DNA of 64,000 nt from assembly GCA_027563935.2 (NCBI GenBank), contig CM050449.1:76318556-76382555 (forward strand). Direction: 5' to 3'. This DNA is from Costus lasius (lineage: Eukaryota; Streptophyta; Magnoliopsida; Zingiberales; Costaceae). Shown here piece after piece: positions 44,543-55,836 of this stretch (positions are counted from its first letter, which is position 1; every line of letters begins with the position of its first letter). Below the pieces are notes generated by a model, which did no database searches, was not told the origin of the DNA, and saw only the letters and a list, made by a program, of their open reading frames with translations. The position numbers and the translations under genes were made by a program.

Positions 44543-46273
44543 TGTTAGGCCTTGGGCTGGATTGGCCAAATCGCAGCTAGCCCCGCCCACTTACCTAGCC
44601 AACCGAGTTGGCAAATGTGGAGGCGGACCGGGTGCCACCTGGATCCGCTAGCACGATTGTCGTGCGCGACGATTGTGTGCAATCGACGCGAAGCGACGCG
44701 ACGCGGGCGTGGGCGGTGTGCATCTCGAACGACGCGTTGACTTCGGGCGAAAACGAAGAAAAAGGAGAGAGGGAAAAAAGGAGGAGAGAAACATCGGGCG
44801 CGGCTCGCTTCATCCCTTCAAGCTGGTTTTCGCTCCCCTCTCCTCTGGCCGGTCGGACGTTCGTCGGTGGCTGTTCTCCGGGCTCCGGTGGTGTGAGCGG
44901 GTGGTAGGAGGCCCTGGAGAACCCCGTTTCCCCTGCGTCCTCATCACCTCGTTGCCGTCGCTGCCTTCGTCTCCGTCGCCGGCGAGCTTCAACCCGCCTT
45001 GGAAGGCATGTCTGCTACCGCTTCCCCGACTAGAAGGAGCCGGCGGCCACATGATCGCCGAGGTAACTTCCTCGCCGCCGTCGTTTTCTTTCTCCTTGGT
45101 CGAGCACGAGGCTCCTGGCGGTTTCTCTGTCTCCGCTCCGACGGTGGTTCTGGTTGGCCGGTTCCTTCTCCTGCTCCTCCGGCGAGCCCTCTCCTCCCTT
45201 CCTGGCTGCCGGCTCGCCTGCGTGCGAGAACTTCCGGAACCGAGCTCCCCTGCGTGCGAGCTTTCCCAGCTCCCTCCCATCGCCTGCGTGTGACCTTGTG
45301 TATCCTGAGGTCGCCTCTTCTCCGGCGGAGCTTCCTGGTGGTCGGCGGCTCTTCCTCGTCCGACGAGCTTTCAAGTAGGCAGCGCGTTCCTCGTCTGCAT
45401 GGGGGAAGCAGCTGTAGGTCGGGCCCGGTTTCGTCGACACGAGAGAACATCAGCCTCACGTCACCCTCGCCTTCCGCAGTGACCCTCTTCGAGCTCGCCC
45501 TTTCGTGAGTGTCTTCCTTCCGGCGAAGGTGCAGTGGGTGGCCTGCGCCACCCTCTCCCTGGCGTTCTAGTTCAGTGCAAACGTAGCTCTTCCAGCACTG
45601 GCCATCGCCGGCCTGATTGATTGCCTTCGGGCGTACCTTCCTTATGGCCGTTCTTGCCTACGTGCGAGAAGGACGAGGCCGCCGGTCTCCTCATCGCCCT
45701 TAGGTAACGTTACCGGTGGAGCATTGTCCGGCCTCTTTGCCGGCGTGCGAGAGAGGAGCCGGTCGTGTTCTTTTCATCACCGGCGTGTGACGCCGAGTGG
45801 ATCTTACTCCGTCACCAACGTGCGACGTCGGGTGAATAGTCATCTGCGATCACCGGGCGCCGGCTAAATCCGTAGAAGTGAGGGTGAGTCCGACTCCCCA
45901 TCGTGGGACGTCCGGTTAACTCCCCTCGGTTCTCTCTCCGGCACGTGAGCGTGCTCGGAAACCAATGTGGATCCCGTTCCACGTGGTTGGTTATGGGAGC
46001 GTCCCTTTTGGGTTCGGGTGAACCCGGTTTGACTTGACGACACTGATTCTCGGTGAATCATGAGCGCCGATCCTAGTCGTGTTGGAACGGCAGCGATCCT
46101 TATTGAGTCCATAGTCAGGCTGGGAGTCGGTCCGAGGGATCGACTCCACCAGTCGCACCCAATCCAACGGTTTCGACCGTTGTGATATCTGCGTTGACGT
46201 ATTTGGACTCAAATCAAGTGTTGACTCACGTGGAAATCCACAAAAAAGTATTACCGTAATTCAGGGCGTGACA
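44543..46273 (+). repeat. 5' LTR of Gypsy element (1731 bp, GC-rich)
   Basis: It starts TGTTAGGC and ends GTGACA. Its high GC content creates several long open frames on both strands (44673-45508). These recur in altered form in the 3' LTR with no conserved product, so they are treated as non-coding. Confidence 0.95.
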
Positions 46274-46276
46274 GCT

Positions 46277-46288
46277 TGGTATCAGAGC
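46277..46288 (+). other. Primer-binding site of Gypsy element (tRNA-iMet)
   Basis: TGGTATCAGAGC lies three bases after the LTR end. Confidence 0.95.
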
Positions 46289-48619
46289 CCAAGTTTACTG
46301 CACTTTCCAACTCGTACGAGCGTCGTAATTGTGTTTTGTCACAATTTTACTGATGGTATGCAGATGGGATCTGCGACGAACACCAGACTATCGTCCCTCG
46401 GGGACATGGTTAGAGATGGGGTTTTGGATCCCTGCATCTCAGTGGAGATTATCTCCACACTGCTCGTCTCCAACGAGCGTCTTGTAGCTCAGGTGACTCA
46501 ACTCACCTAGGGGCTAGAAGCACCCCAGGCAGAGGTTGCAGTGCTGAAGTGCGCTACGGCGGCTTCAAGAGATTGTCGTGCGAAGACGCGATGGGACGCG
46601 TCTTGGAGCTTGCCCTTTCGGAGGGATGTATTGCTCCACGGTATTTGAGAAAAGGTTGGCAGACCTTAAAACTGCTACTCAGGGAGACATAAAATGAAGA
46701 AGAGTTAGCAGACTCTAAAACTGCTATTTGGGGACAAGGAGAGTGGACGATGTCCAACTAAAACAAAAGAGATCTCTCTCCTTGGTCCAACTAAGCTAAC
46801 TTTGCATAAAGGGACGCCTTATGTGAGGGAAGCTTGGGAGGACATCAAGGAAAAATCCTTGAAATTAGTCTAGGGTTCCTCGGCATATGGTGATGCTTGT
46901 ATGAGTGGAGGAGACCCAGGGACAAAACGGTAATTGGGGCGAGCTAAGTTAGTCTTCGACGGAGGTGGTATGGGACGCCTTCGTAAAGGATGAGACCTAG
47001 GGGCTTCAAGTTACCATGTTGGACGAGTCTCCTGGGAAAATATGCGATTCGATTCGATCGCGGGCATCATGGAACCCTCTCCTCAATTCAGTGGAAATTT
47101 CGAGTGCGAGTCGAGTCGCACAATAAGATTCGTCAAGGACGATGAAACGACTAAGAGTGTTGGACTTAAAATGTCCTCAGCGCAGGACCGAGTGAGGTCG
47201 GTCGGTGCAGTAGACCCCGAGACCTTCGGGGTATCGTACGATATGGATATCATAATCGGCAGTTGGCATGGCCGCTACCATGCGAAGATTTTGAATCTTC
47301 CAGACTACGAAGCAATATTTGGCCTCGAACTTTGGTCAAGGCAAAGATAGCTGTGATGCCTTATCTGTGTGGGATACAAATATACGATGAGGATTTCCCT
47401 TGCCTCGTACCGGGCATTGAGAGCACGGAGCCAAGGAAGGGAAAGAAGGGGGACTCCAAGGGAGTGCCCTTATTAGCGAACGCCTTAGCTGCAGGGTTGC
47501 ACTAAGGAGATCCAACTCTTCGGATCAAATGTTAAAGGATGCGTTGATACAGGATTGGTGTCTTGTAGCTTTCGATAGTCGAAAGCTAAATGAGGGAGAG
47601 CAGAGATACTCTGCTTACACGAAAAGGAAATGGTGGTAATGGTACACTCCCTCCGAATATGGGGAGTTCATCTCCTAGGTAACGCCTTCGGGGCGTAAAC
47701 CGATAATGTGGTGAACATTTGTTTCACCACATAAGGGAATTTGTCGGCCAAACTGGCTAGATGGCAGGAATTCCTAGCTGAATTCTAATTCCAGTGGGAA
47801 CACAAGCTTAGAAAGGCTAATGTAGTGCCTGATGCACTAAGTAGGCTAAACGCCTTAGTTTGTTTTGCGATCTCCAGAGTGGAGGGAGATCTCCTTACGA
47901 GGATAAAAGCAGCAGATACGTTCGATAAGAGGTATCGAAAATTAGTTCACCAGATCAAGTCGGGTACGACCCGATGATAGTATTTGGACCGACGGAGCGG
48001 GTGAATGCCCTAGTGGAGGACTACCTCCGTCATTTTGCGACTACGAGTCAAATAGAATTGAGTTAAGTGGATGGATTCGGCACAGCTTGCCTACAATCTC
48101 CACAGATTATTGTCTACGGGGCACAGCCCCCTTTGAGCTCGTGTTAGGGAGACAGCCCCTAACTTCTGTTGATATCTCATTGAGGACCTCTGAGGGAGAG
48201 ATGTCCTGTGGTTCAACGGGCAATGCGTGAGCGAGTGGAGTCGCTCCAGGAGGCTAGAGACAGCCTCGAGGTAGCTGCGAGACGAATGCAATCATATGCA
48301 AATCGTCGACATCAGGATGAAGCGGTATTCGACTTTCCATGTGAGCTTCCTAAAGCGGTTTCATAAGGATCCGAAGGATCCAACTCGATCACAGTCACTT
48401 TGTGCACCTCCAATGGTTTGAACGGAGTTCAACCAGAGGATCGGAGAGATCCTAGATCACTGAGTTTTGGTATATAGCAGGATGAACCGACGAAAAGTAT
48501 TTCTTGTTCGTGGGAAGGTTCTCCGTTGGAGGAAGCTACATGGTATGTGGCGTCCTAACTGGGGCAGTTCGAGGACGAGATCCGATTGTATTTTGAGTCG
48601 GTGAGGGCGGTGACTCGCT
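46289..48619 (+). pseudogene. Gypsy gag-pol remnant lacking RT
   Basis: 46362-46510 may be a gag remnant (LGDMVRDGVLDP...). 47240-47480 reads as the protease tail, the DFEVILG...KAKVAVMPYLxG region of Gypsy elements: LPDYEAIFGLE, then KAKIAVMPYLCGIQI and DEDFPCLVPG. The chain then passes directly to RNase H near 47560 (VAFDSRKLNEGEQRYSA, HEKEM, SAKLARWQEFLAEF, KANVVPDALSRL to 47850), so the polymerase palm and fingers are missing. 48064-48600 holds the integrase end (LPTISTDYCLRGTAPFELVLGRQPL, RVESLQEARDSLEVAARRMQ) and a C-terminal chromodomain-like LEEATW motif. There are many frameshifts and stops. Confidence 0.8.
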
Positions 48620-48633
48620 CCGGAGGGGGAGAA
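48620..48633 (+). other. Polypurine tract of Gypsy element
   Basis: CCGGAGGGGGAGAA directly precedes the LTR start TGTTAGGC at 48634, the usual Gypsy form. Confidence 0.9.
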
Positions 48634-50372
48634 TGTTAGGCATTGGGCTGGATTTGGATGTGGCCCAAATCGCAGCTAGCCCAGCCACTTACCTAGCCAA
48701 CCGAGTTGGCGAATGTGGAGGCGGACCGGGTGCTGCCCGGATCTGCTAGCATGATTGTCGTGCGTGACGTGCGCGACGATTGTGTGCATTCGACGCGACA
48801 CGGGCGTGGGCGGTGTGCGTCTCGAACGACGCATTGACTTCGGGCGAAAACGAAGAAAAAGGAGAGAGGGAAAAAAGGAGGAGAGAGACATCGGGCGCGG
48901 CTCGCTTCATCCCTTCAAGCTGATTTTCGCTCCCCTCTCCTCCGGCCGGTTGGCCTCTCCGTCAGACGTTCATCGGCGGCTGTTCTTTGGGCTCCGGTGG
49001 TGTGGGCGGGTGGTAAGAGGCCCTGGAGAACCCTGTTTCCCCTGTGTCCTCGTCTCCTCGTCGCCGTTGCTGCCTTCGTCTTCGTCGTCGGCGAGCTTCA
49101 ACCCGCCTCGGAAGGCATGTCTGCTACCGCTTCCCCGACTAGAAGGAGCCAGTGGCCACGTGATCGCCGAGGTAACTTCCTCGCCGCCGTCTTTTCCTTT
49201 CTCCCCAATCGAGCGGGAGGCTCCCAACATTTTCTCTATCTCCGCTCCGACGGTGCTTCTAGTTGGCCGCTTCCTTCTCCTGCGCCTCCGGCGAGCTCTC
49301 TCCTCCCTTCCTAGCTGCCGGCTCTCCTGCGCGCGAGAACTTCCGGAGCCGAGCTCCCCTGCGTGCAAGCTTTCCCAGCTCCCTCCCGTCGCTTGCATGC
49401 GACCTTGTGTATCCGGAGGTCGCCTCTTCTCCAGCGGAGCTTCCTGGTGGTCGGCGGCTCTTCCTTGTCCGATGAGCTTTCATGTAGGTGGCGCGTTCCT
49501 CGTCTGCACGGGCATAGCAGCTGCAGGTCGGGCCCGGTTTCATCGACACGGGAGAACATCAGCCTCACGTCACCCTCGCCTTCCGCAGTGACCCTCTTCG
49601 AGCTCGCCCTTTCGTGAGCGTCTTCCTTTTGGAGAAGGTGCAGCGGGTGGCCTGCGCCACCCTCTCCCTGGCGTTTTGGTTCAGCGCAAACGTAGCTCTT
49701 CTAGCGCCGGCCATCGTCGGCCTGATTGATTGCCTTCGGGCGTACCTTCCTTACGGCCGTTCTCGCCTACGTGCGAGAAGGACGAGGCCGCCGGTCTCCT
49801 CGTCGCCCTTGGGTGACGTTACCGGCGGAGCGTCGTCCGGCCTCTTCGCCGGCGTGCGAGAGAGGAGCCGGTCGTGTTCTTTTCAACACCGGCGTGCGAC
49901 GCCGAGTGGATCTTACTCCGTCACCGATGTGCGACGTCAGGTGAATAGTCGTCTGCGATCGCCGGGCGCCGGCTAAATCCGTGGAAGTGAGGGTGAGTTC
50001 GGCTCCCCGTCGTGGGACGTCCGGTTAACTCCCCTCGGTTCTCCCTTCGGCACGTGAGCGTGCTCGGAAACCAATGTGGATCCCGTCCGACGCGATCGGT
50101 TACGGGAGCGTCCCTTTTGGGTTCGGGTGAACCCAGTTTGAGTCGACGACACCGGTTCTCGGTGAATCGTGAGCGTCGATCCTAGTCGTGTTGGAACGGC
50201 AGTGATCCTTATTGAGTCCATAGTCAGGCTGAGAGTCTGTCCGAAGGATCGACTCTGCCAGTAACGCCCAATCCAATGGTTTCGACTGTTGTGATATCCG
50301 TGTTGACGTATTTGGACTCAAGTCAAGCGTGAAAATCTATAAAAAAGTATTACCGTAATTCAGGATATGACA
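48634..50372 (+). repeat. 3' LTR of Gypsy element (1739 bp)
   Basis: It is the partner of 44543-46273 and ends ATATGACA. Many differences between the pair are C/T or G/A changes at CG sites, as expected from decay of methylated cytosine. Confidence 0.95.
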
Positions 50373-50377
50373 CCAAG
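50373..50377. repeat. Target-site duplication CCAAG, right copy
   Basis: It matches 44538-44542 and directly follows the LTR end. Confidence 0.95.
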
Positions 50378-50583
50378 TAAGCTAAAAATAAATAAATCAA
50401 TCAATTAATCAAGTAATTTTTTAAAAAAGAATATTTAAAAGTAAAGAAAATGTATAAGTGAAATTAAACACATAAATAAAACAAAGGGGTAGAGAAGACA
50501 GAAATTTTATAGGAATTCGTGAATTCCTACTGTGTGCCGTAGATCTGCACACTATGCGCCCCAATCCCAAGGCACATTTTCAC

Positions 50584-50756
50584 CTAGGATTAGTATTAGC
50601 ATTAATAATTAATGTTAGGATTAGTATTAGTATTAATAATTAATATTAAGATTAGTATTAATATTAGTATTAGTATTAGCATTAGCATTAGGATTAATAA
50701 TAACATTAATATTATCTTTAGTATTAATAATATGATTAATATTAATATTAGAGTCT
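50584..50756. repeat. ATTAGT/ATTAAT low-complexity repeat
   Basis: Interspersed ATTAGTATT and AATATTA units give an imperfect hexanucleotide microsatellite. The Ile/Asn-rich open frame here (50612-50800) is a by-product. Confidence 0.85.
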
Positions 50757-51072
50757 TTACTAACCTCGAGATATGTGCTATTGTTAATCAACGGCTATAA
50801 ATTGGGCTTCCGAAATTTCTAAGAATCTACATATTACTAGAAAACGCGTCCGGAGTCAAAGCGGTCGGAGTCGGAGTTAGATTAATAGCAACATCACGTA
50901 GTCTCAGCACAAAGCCACAAACAAAACAGAGGGAGCCTGTCCTCCGCGACAGTCAAAATGTCAAATAGAAAAGAAGGGTGGTAAAAACAAATTTAAGAAA
51001 GCAATTGCGATGGGCCAGTCAAAATGTCAAACAGAGGGAGCCTTTCCCCGAATAATTTTTCTTATTTTTATA

Positions 51073-51121
<49 letters not shown>
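51073..51121. repeat. (AAT)n microsatellite upstream of the RING-H2 gene
   Basis: An uninterrupted AAT/TAA run of about 16 units lies roughly 240 bp upstream of the start codon and about 165 bp upstream of the CT-rich tract next to the TATA box. It is likely length-polymorphic. Confidence 0.95.
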
Positions 51122-51123
<2 letters not shown>

Positions 51124-51254
51124 CACCGCCATCATCATCACCGCTCTCTCTCTTCCCCCACTTATTCCACCAAAACGCCATTAATTTATCTCCTTCCCCA
51201 CTCCCACGCACCTTCCTCCCTATCTCTAGATTCACATTGGATTTCCGCGTCATC

Positions 51255-51290
51255 TGTCTCTCTCTATCTCTCTCTCTCTCTTTCTATAAA
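51255..51290 (+). promoter_or_regulatory. Core promoter: CT-rich tract and TATA box
   Basis: A CT-dinucleotide tract (51255-51283) runs into TATAAA at 51285-51290. This arrangement (Y patch plus TATA) is common in plant core promoters. The TATA box would place transcription start near 51315-51320, giving a 5' leader of only about 40 bases. A five-codon ORF (ATG 51303 to TAG 51318-51320) lies at or just before this point and would matter only if transcription starts further upstream. Confidence 0.6.
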
Positions 51291-51356
51291 TTGCCTCCAG
51301 TGATGAAGGGCAACAACTAGACGCTGCAGAGCAATTTGTTTCCCAAATTCACTTTT

Positions 51357-51923
51357 ATGGGTTTTCCTGCAGGCTACTCTGATTTGCCGCTGCCCGGTTT
51401 CCTCCTCCACCTAGCCCTAATCCTCGGCTACGTCCGCCGCTTCATCTGCCTGGCCTTCGTCGCCGTGGGCCTCGGCGACCTCCTCGACTCTGACGACGAC
51501 GGGGCCTACGCCCACGGCCACCATCTCCACCTCCACCGCCAGCTGCAGTTCCGGTCGCCCTCGGTCATGCTGATCCAGGAGGCGCTCCCGGTGGTGCGCT
51601 ACGAGGAGCTGGCAGCCGCAGGAGGCCAGCACGTGGGCGGCGGCTGCGCTGTCTGCCTGCACGAGTTCGAGCCGGCCGAGGAGGTGCGGCGGCTGACCAA
51701 CTGCCGCCACGTGTTCCACCGGAGGTGCCTCGACAGCTGGCTGGAGCACGATCAGCGCACGTGCCCGCTGTGCCGGGCGGCTCTCCTCCCGGAGGAGATG
51801 CAGGGAGCGCTGGACGACCAAATGTGGGCTGCCGCTGGCGTGCCGGACTCGTACATGGACGACTTGGACGCCGTCCCCTCGTACTCGCACCCGCCGAACC
51901 ACCAGCTTGTTTCTGCTTATTAA
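51357..51923 (+). CDS. RING-H2 E3 ubiquitin ligase, BRH1/XERICO-like, membrane-anchored
   Basis: Intact single exon, 188 residues, starting at ATG 51357. The open frame extends seven codons upstream without an ATG, and MGFPAGYSDLPLPG is the typical N-terminus of plant BRH1-type proteins. Residues 13-40 are hydrophobic, a likely membrane anchor. The RING-H2 finger is complete: C97-x2-C100, C116-x-H118-x2-H121-x2-C124, C136-x2-C139, with the conserved Trp128 (E2 contact) and Pro137 (CPLC). Such proteins pass ubiquitin from an E2 to targets. Relatives BRH1 and XERICO act in brassinosteroid and abscisic-acid responses, but the substrate here is unknown. A His-rich loop (53-60) is notable. GC is very high, as in many monocot intronless genes. 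It stands between transposon-rich blocks with no neighbour gene. Confidence 0.93.
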   Translation: MGFPAGYSDLPLPGFLLHLALILGYVRRFICLAFVAVGLGDLLDSDDDGAYAHGHHLHLHRQLQFRSPSVMLIQEALPVVRYEELAAAGGQHVGGGCAVCLHEFEPAEEVRRLTNCRHVFHRRCLDSWLEHDQRTCPLCRAALLPEEMQGALDDQMWAAAGVPDSYMDDLDAVPSYSHPPNHQLVSAY

Positions 51924-53690
51924 ATTTGCAATCTTTGTGCTCAGGGAAGAATCGATTTGTACATAGATGGAAAACAGGACAAAGCGATGTAGATTTTAGA
52001 AAAGAAAAAGAACCCAAGTCTAAGATGAGATGAAGAAGAGGCAGTTTCTTTATGTTTCGATAGGTACAGATACTGAATTTGTTTTGCTGTCTTGACAGAG
52101 TTTGGTTTTTCTTTAAATTTGAGATGATGGAAATATGCTGCAGACTTGTTCGTAAATTTTGAGTATTCCTTTGCAGTCAAAAGCTAACAATTACATTATA
52201 GTTTCTTTTCAGGAGTTGGTGTGCAAGCAATCCTAAACAATCACTACATTCTCTTCTTGCCTGGCCATTCCCGTGGAACATGTAATGCAAGTGGTGCTTT
52301 TGATACCATCAAGGACTAGTTGGTGATGTTTGAATGAGCAATCTGTTTTTTTTGTTTAATTTTTAGATGACGATGAATTCTGTTGAGATTAGTATGCCAA
52401 ACAAAGCATCGCTGCAAGATTAATTAAACTGTATCTGTATTAAGCTGGTTATCATGTTTACAGCCGCCAGGTAGTCCAAGGAATAGAAAGTCAATTATGA
52501 TTGGCAGAGGTCTACACAATTCGGTAATAAATAATCGACTTACAGCAGAGGTGAATGAGTAAGCAGAAGATTAGGCTGAATAATTGCAGACCAGTAAGGA
52601 TGAACTCACAGCAGATTAGGCTTTTCTGATGCCAGAATATTATAGGGCTTTGCAGTATTTAAAAGTAGCTTTTGTAATGAAATACTATACTATATATTAG
52701 GCATCCAAGCTGGTTCTGAGTTGTCCCAATGTTATTTCGGCTCAAAAGGTTTACCATGTCAATATTCTCTTCCTTCATCATTATCATCACACCTCAAGTG
52801 TCCATGAATCTTACTCTTGTTATCTAAGCCTAATCATTAGGCTTTGTTCTTATCTACTCGTAATTTGATTTTGAGTCATATACCTACATATTTTCAATAC
52901 TTAAAGCAAGCTCGGATCAACTATACCAATCTTCAGCAGCTGTGCAAACTATGCTATGTAATATGAGATCATAATCATCTGGATAAGAAGAATGCAGCAA
53001 GGTAGAACTACCTCTATGGAGCAATTTGAAGCGGTTTCCCAAGAATGCCAACCTGCAAAGATGATGAATTTTAAGATCAATTTGATAATGCAAGGTGATG
53101 TTTTAAGATCAATTTGAGAATGTTAAGATGAAAACTGGAGGCCAAGAATTTTTCCTTGTTGGGTTGCTAACGTGAGCCTTTGTTTGTAGTCAATTAAAGT
53201 GCCTCCACTTACCAAGTAAGGCCAAAAGGGAAATAAACCTCCACTAACCAAACAAGGGACCACTATGGATAGAGCTACTTGATGATTGGATAACGTTATG
53301 ACATAAGAATAAAATATCTTGCTTATTTAGATATAAACTAAAACACCTAAAAGTAAGTCCTAATTATCTAGTCCCCACCCCCCCTTTTTTTTTCCACTCA
53401 ATTACATCCATCTCATCCTACTACATCCTAAAGGAAATAATGTTGTAATACCTATTGCCCTACCCACTCATTTAAACATATTTCTTTCCTGTAATTACTT
53501 CATATTATGAAAAAGAAAGTGAGTCTACAATGTATAATTTATAAATTATGTTATTGGGTTTATTTTAGTGAATTCAATTACTATTAAATTTTTATATTTA
53601 AGCAATAAATCCTAAACAGATTATTGGAGGAATTTTTTTTTATACCAATTCTAACATGATAGGTTGCCTTACCTAATCTTCCTTGTCACG
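51924..53690. other. 3' flank of the RING-H2 gene and unassigned DNA
   Basis: The first few hundred bases probably hold the gene's 3' UTR, but no definite poly(A) signal can be chosen. Further right is AT-rich DNA without recognised genes or elements. Confidence 0.4.
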
Positions 53691-53910
53691 TGGAGATCAT
53701 ATTGACGCTGGTACAGTAGTAGGTAAATTGGAAGGGGAACGTGAGATGACTTTTAAGTTTTGTTGATTTATTACGTGATGATTATGTTGAAAAAGACCAA
53801 AGTCAAAGTATTTTATTCAGTCAAGTTTGGGTCTCTATGCCACGTGTTATACTTGTGGCTTCAAGGGGTATTCATGTTTGGCATATGCTTGCTCTGACCG
53901 AAATCTTTGG
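53691..53910 (+). pseudogene. rbcL: Plastid-derived rbcL fragment (NUPT)
   Basis: The translation follows the Rubisco large subunit around active-site loop 6 and beyond: GDHI-D-AGTVVGKLEGERE, then [23 protein letters not shown] and ALTEIFG. This covers roughly residues 322-395. Loop-6 Lys (VVGK) is kept, but there are a frameshift after GEREMTF and substitutions such as Gly to Arg in AS-R-GIHV. It is a non-functional nuclear insertion of plastid DNA, not a gene. Confidence 0.9.
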
Positions 53911-53996
53911 TATCGTATATTCGTACCATAACATAAGAACTCTAAGAACTAGAGTTCTTATTGGTACTGGAACTCATATGAAAAAAAAATAAATTT

Positions 53997-54207
53997 ATGA
54001 ATGGAATCAAATATATAGTACATATAGAAAAAAATATTCGATTAATGGGGAACAATTAATTTACTTCTTATGTTCAATTAGGATCAACTAGTACGGAAAT
54101 AAAGCATTGGATCGAACTCTTCTTTGGTGTCAAGGTAATAGCTATGAATAGTCATCGACTCCCAAGAAAGAGTAGAAGAAAGAGACCTAGTATGGGACAT
54201 ACAATGC
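53997..54207 (+). pseudogene. rpl23: Plastid-derived rpl23 fragment (NUPT)
   Basis: It starts ATGAATGGAATCAAATAT, like plastid rpl23. After scattered changes and a stop it gives [29 protein letters not shown] and MGHTM, which is the first two-thirds of ribosomal protein uL23c. It stops abruptly at 54207. It lies 86 bp downstream of the rbcL piece in the same orientation. In grass plastomes a rpl23 pseudogene also lies downstream of rbcL, so the two pieces may have arrived together; that is inference. Confidence 0.9.
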
Positions 54208-55299
54208 TACTACTATTTACTAGTGACATTGTTAATGGGTAATACTACTGACCAGGCACTATGCATTGGTGATACTGTTCATGCATTTCGCTAATCACTA
54301 ATGTTCACCCGTTATTGTTTATCGATTACTATTCAGTGCCACATAATATTACCACCAACAAAAATTTTGTTAGTGGTCTCTTGATGTCTTAAAGTATCAA
54401 AATTTCATAGTTTTTTCTCATTTTCGTTTCAAAGGGAAACAGATTATCCTTGAAGAATAGGATAATGGGGTAATATCCTACTCTTCTATTCTTTATTTGG
54501 GGCTTTTCATAATCTTCTCTCTATTTGCCATTATAGAGAAATAGTCATAAGCTTAAATCCACAACAACTTTTTAATGTTTATTTGGGTCTTTCATAATCT
54601 TCTCTCTACTTGCCATTATGGTGAAATATTCTTGAGCTTAAATCCACTATAACATTTTAATATCTATTTAGGTCTTTTCATAATCTTCTCCTCTGACTAT
54701 GAGATACTTCTTTGGTAAGCCTCTCAAGTAGAAAACCCTTATGCCACTCTTGTGGCATGCTCTACCTTAATACTTGGTATAGTCCCACTTGTCTCTAATA
54801 ATCCCTAGATTCTTGATTATGTTGCATCTTCTCATATGAAAAGAAACAAGATATTATTTACTTCTCTATCACTTAACTATTGTCATCAACTAGAGTCTAT
54901 AGCCCCTTATTCCTTATTCAAGCATCGTCACTTTCCACATTGATACCTGTATTATTTTTTTATAATGTTCTTTACATATCACAATTTCCTATTAATAATT
55001 TTTCTATATTTGCCTTTACAAAAACCTCCAATCACTTGTATCATTTTTTTTCTTCCATACTATCTATTTTAGGACCTCAAGATAAAGGTGACAATGGGGT
55101 GCATGCCTTAAGACTAGAAGTGCACATGTATTAGTGAATCCATTCTCTACTTCTCATCGAGCACTTACCCCATCCAACCCATCTCCACATCAATGGCATT
55201 GTCATTTAAGTCATCTATTTCCAACTATGGTCCAACAATTTTTTTATCTTTGAAGTCATATCTAACATTTCACTATGAAGCATACTAATTAGGCAGACA
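54208..55299. other. Unassigned AT-rich DNA, probably Copia debris
   Basis: It contains two related 60-bp or so stretches near 54490-54540 and 54580-54620 ('gg(g)c/tcttttcataatcttctctcta(t/c)ttgccattat'), repeated in part at 54670. No gene was seen. Confidence 0.4.
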
Positions 55300-55836
55300 T
55301 CATAGAATTTCATTTCCATCTAGTTATAGTAATAGGGTACATCGCTATTTCATATAATTCTTTCAGATATTTGGGGTTCGAGTCCTTTGTTTAGTAAGGG
55401 TGATCATTACTTTGTTATTTTTATTGATTAATATTCTTGAATGTGTTAGGTTTTCCTATTAAATAGCCATTTTAAAGTATTTCAAACCTCTTATAAAAAA
55501 AGTAAAAACATAGTTTGGTATTTCCTTGCAAATACTTTGTACATGTAATGCTTTAAAATGTACTTATTTAGACTTCAATTTATTTTGCACATCATGAGAT
55601 GTCATATACTACACATCTCAACAAAATGGTCTTGTTGAGTTCAAAACTTAATGTCTCTCTCACACTTCTTTTTCATATATATGTTTCATGCCACTTTTGG
55701 GGAAGCAATTCTCATGACCATATTTTTGTTAACTCAACTCTCAATATTTTCCTTACAAGCCAAATTTCCAATTTCTATATTCTAAGGATCATTTTCTTTA
55801 AGGTATGCAGCTCAAAATTCAGCAATAACATAAGCA
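55300..55836 (+). pseudogene. Copia integrase fragment, decayed
   Basis: In shifting frames it reads SDIWGSSPLFSKG-HYFVIFID (about 55350-55425), YTSQQNGLVE (about 55610-55640) and FHATFGEAIL (about 55685-55715). This is the integrase core of a Copia element different from A and B. The A element at 55837 inserted into this relic, cutting off its continuation. Confidence 0.7.

Larger units (their letters stand above)
44543..50372 (+). mobile_element. Ty3/Gypsy LTR retrotransposon, internally deleted, 5830 bp
   Basis: It has LTRs of 1731 and 1739 bp, a CCAAG target duplication, a tRNA-iMet primer-binding site (46277-46288) and a G-rich polypurine tract (48620-48633). The interior (2360 bp) has protease-tail, RNase H and integrase C-terminal text in Gypsy order, with RT absent between protease and RNase H. 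The LTRs differ by several percent (about 16 substitutions plus indels in the first 200 bp), so the element is clearly older than the other two complete ones. It could only have moved with a helper's enzymes, unless the deletion came after insertion. Confidence 0.9.

Noticed and set aside
44673..45508. Several GC-rich open frames of 70-206 codons
   Set aside because: They lie inside the Gypsy LTR, overlap on both strands, and shift frame in the partner LTR.
48755..49976. Long GC-rich open frames (up to 278 codons)
   Set aside because: Same LTR in its 3' copy; no conserved product or family motif.
51336..51356. Upstream TTG start for the RING-H2 protein
   Set aside because: Not an ATG; the family N-terminus MGFPxGY begins at ATG 51357.
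51417..52017. Minus-strand frames opposite the RING-H2 gene
   Set aside because: Shadows of a GC-rich coding exon, with no homology of their own.
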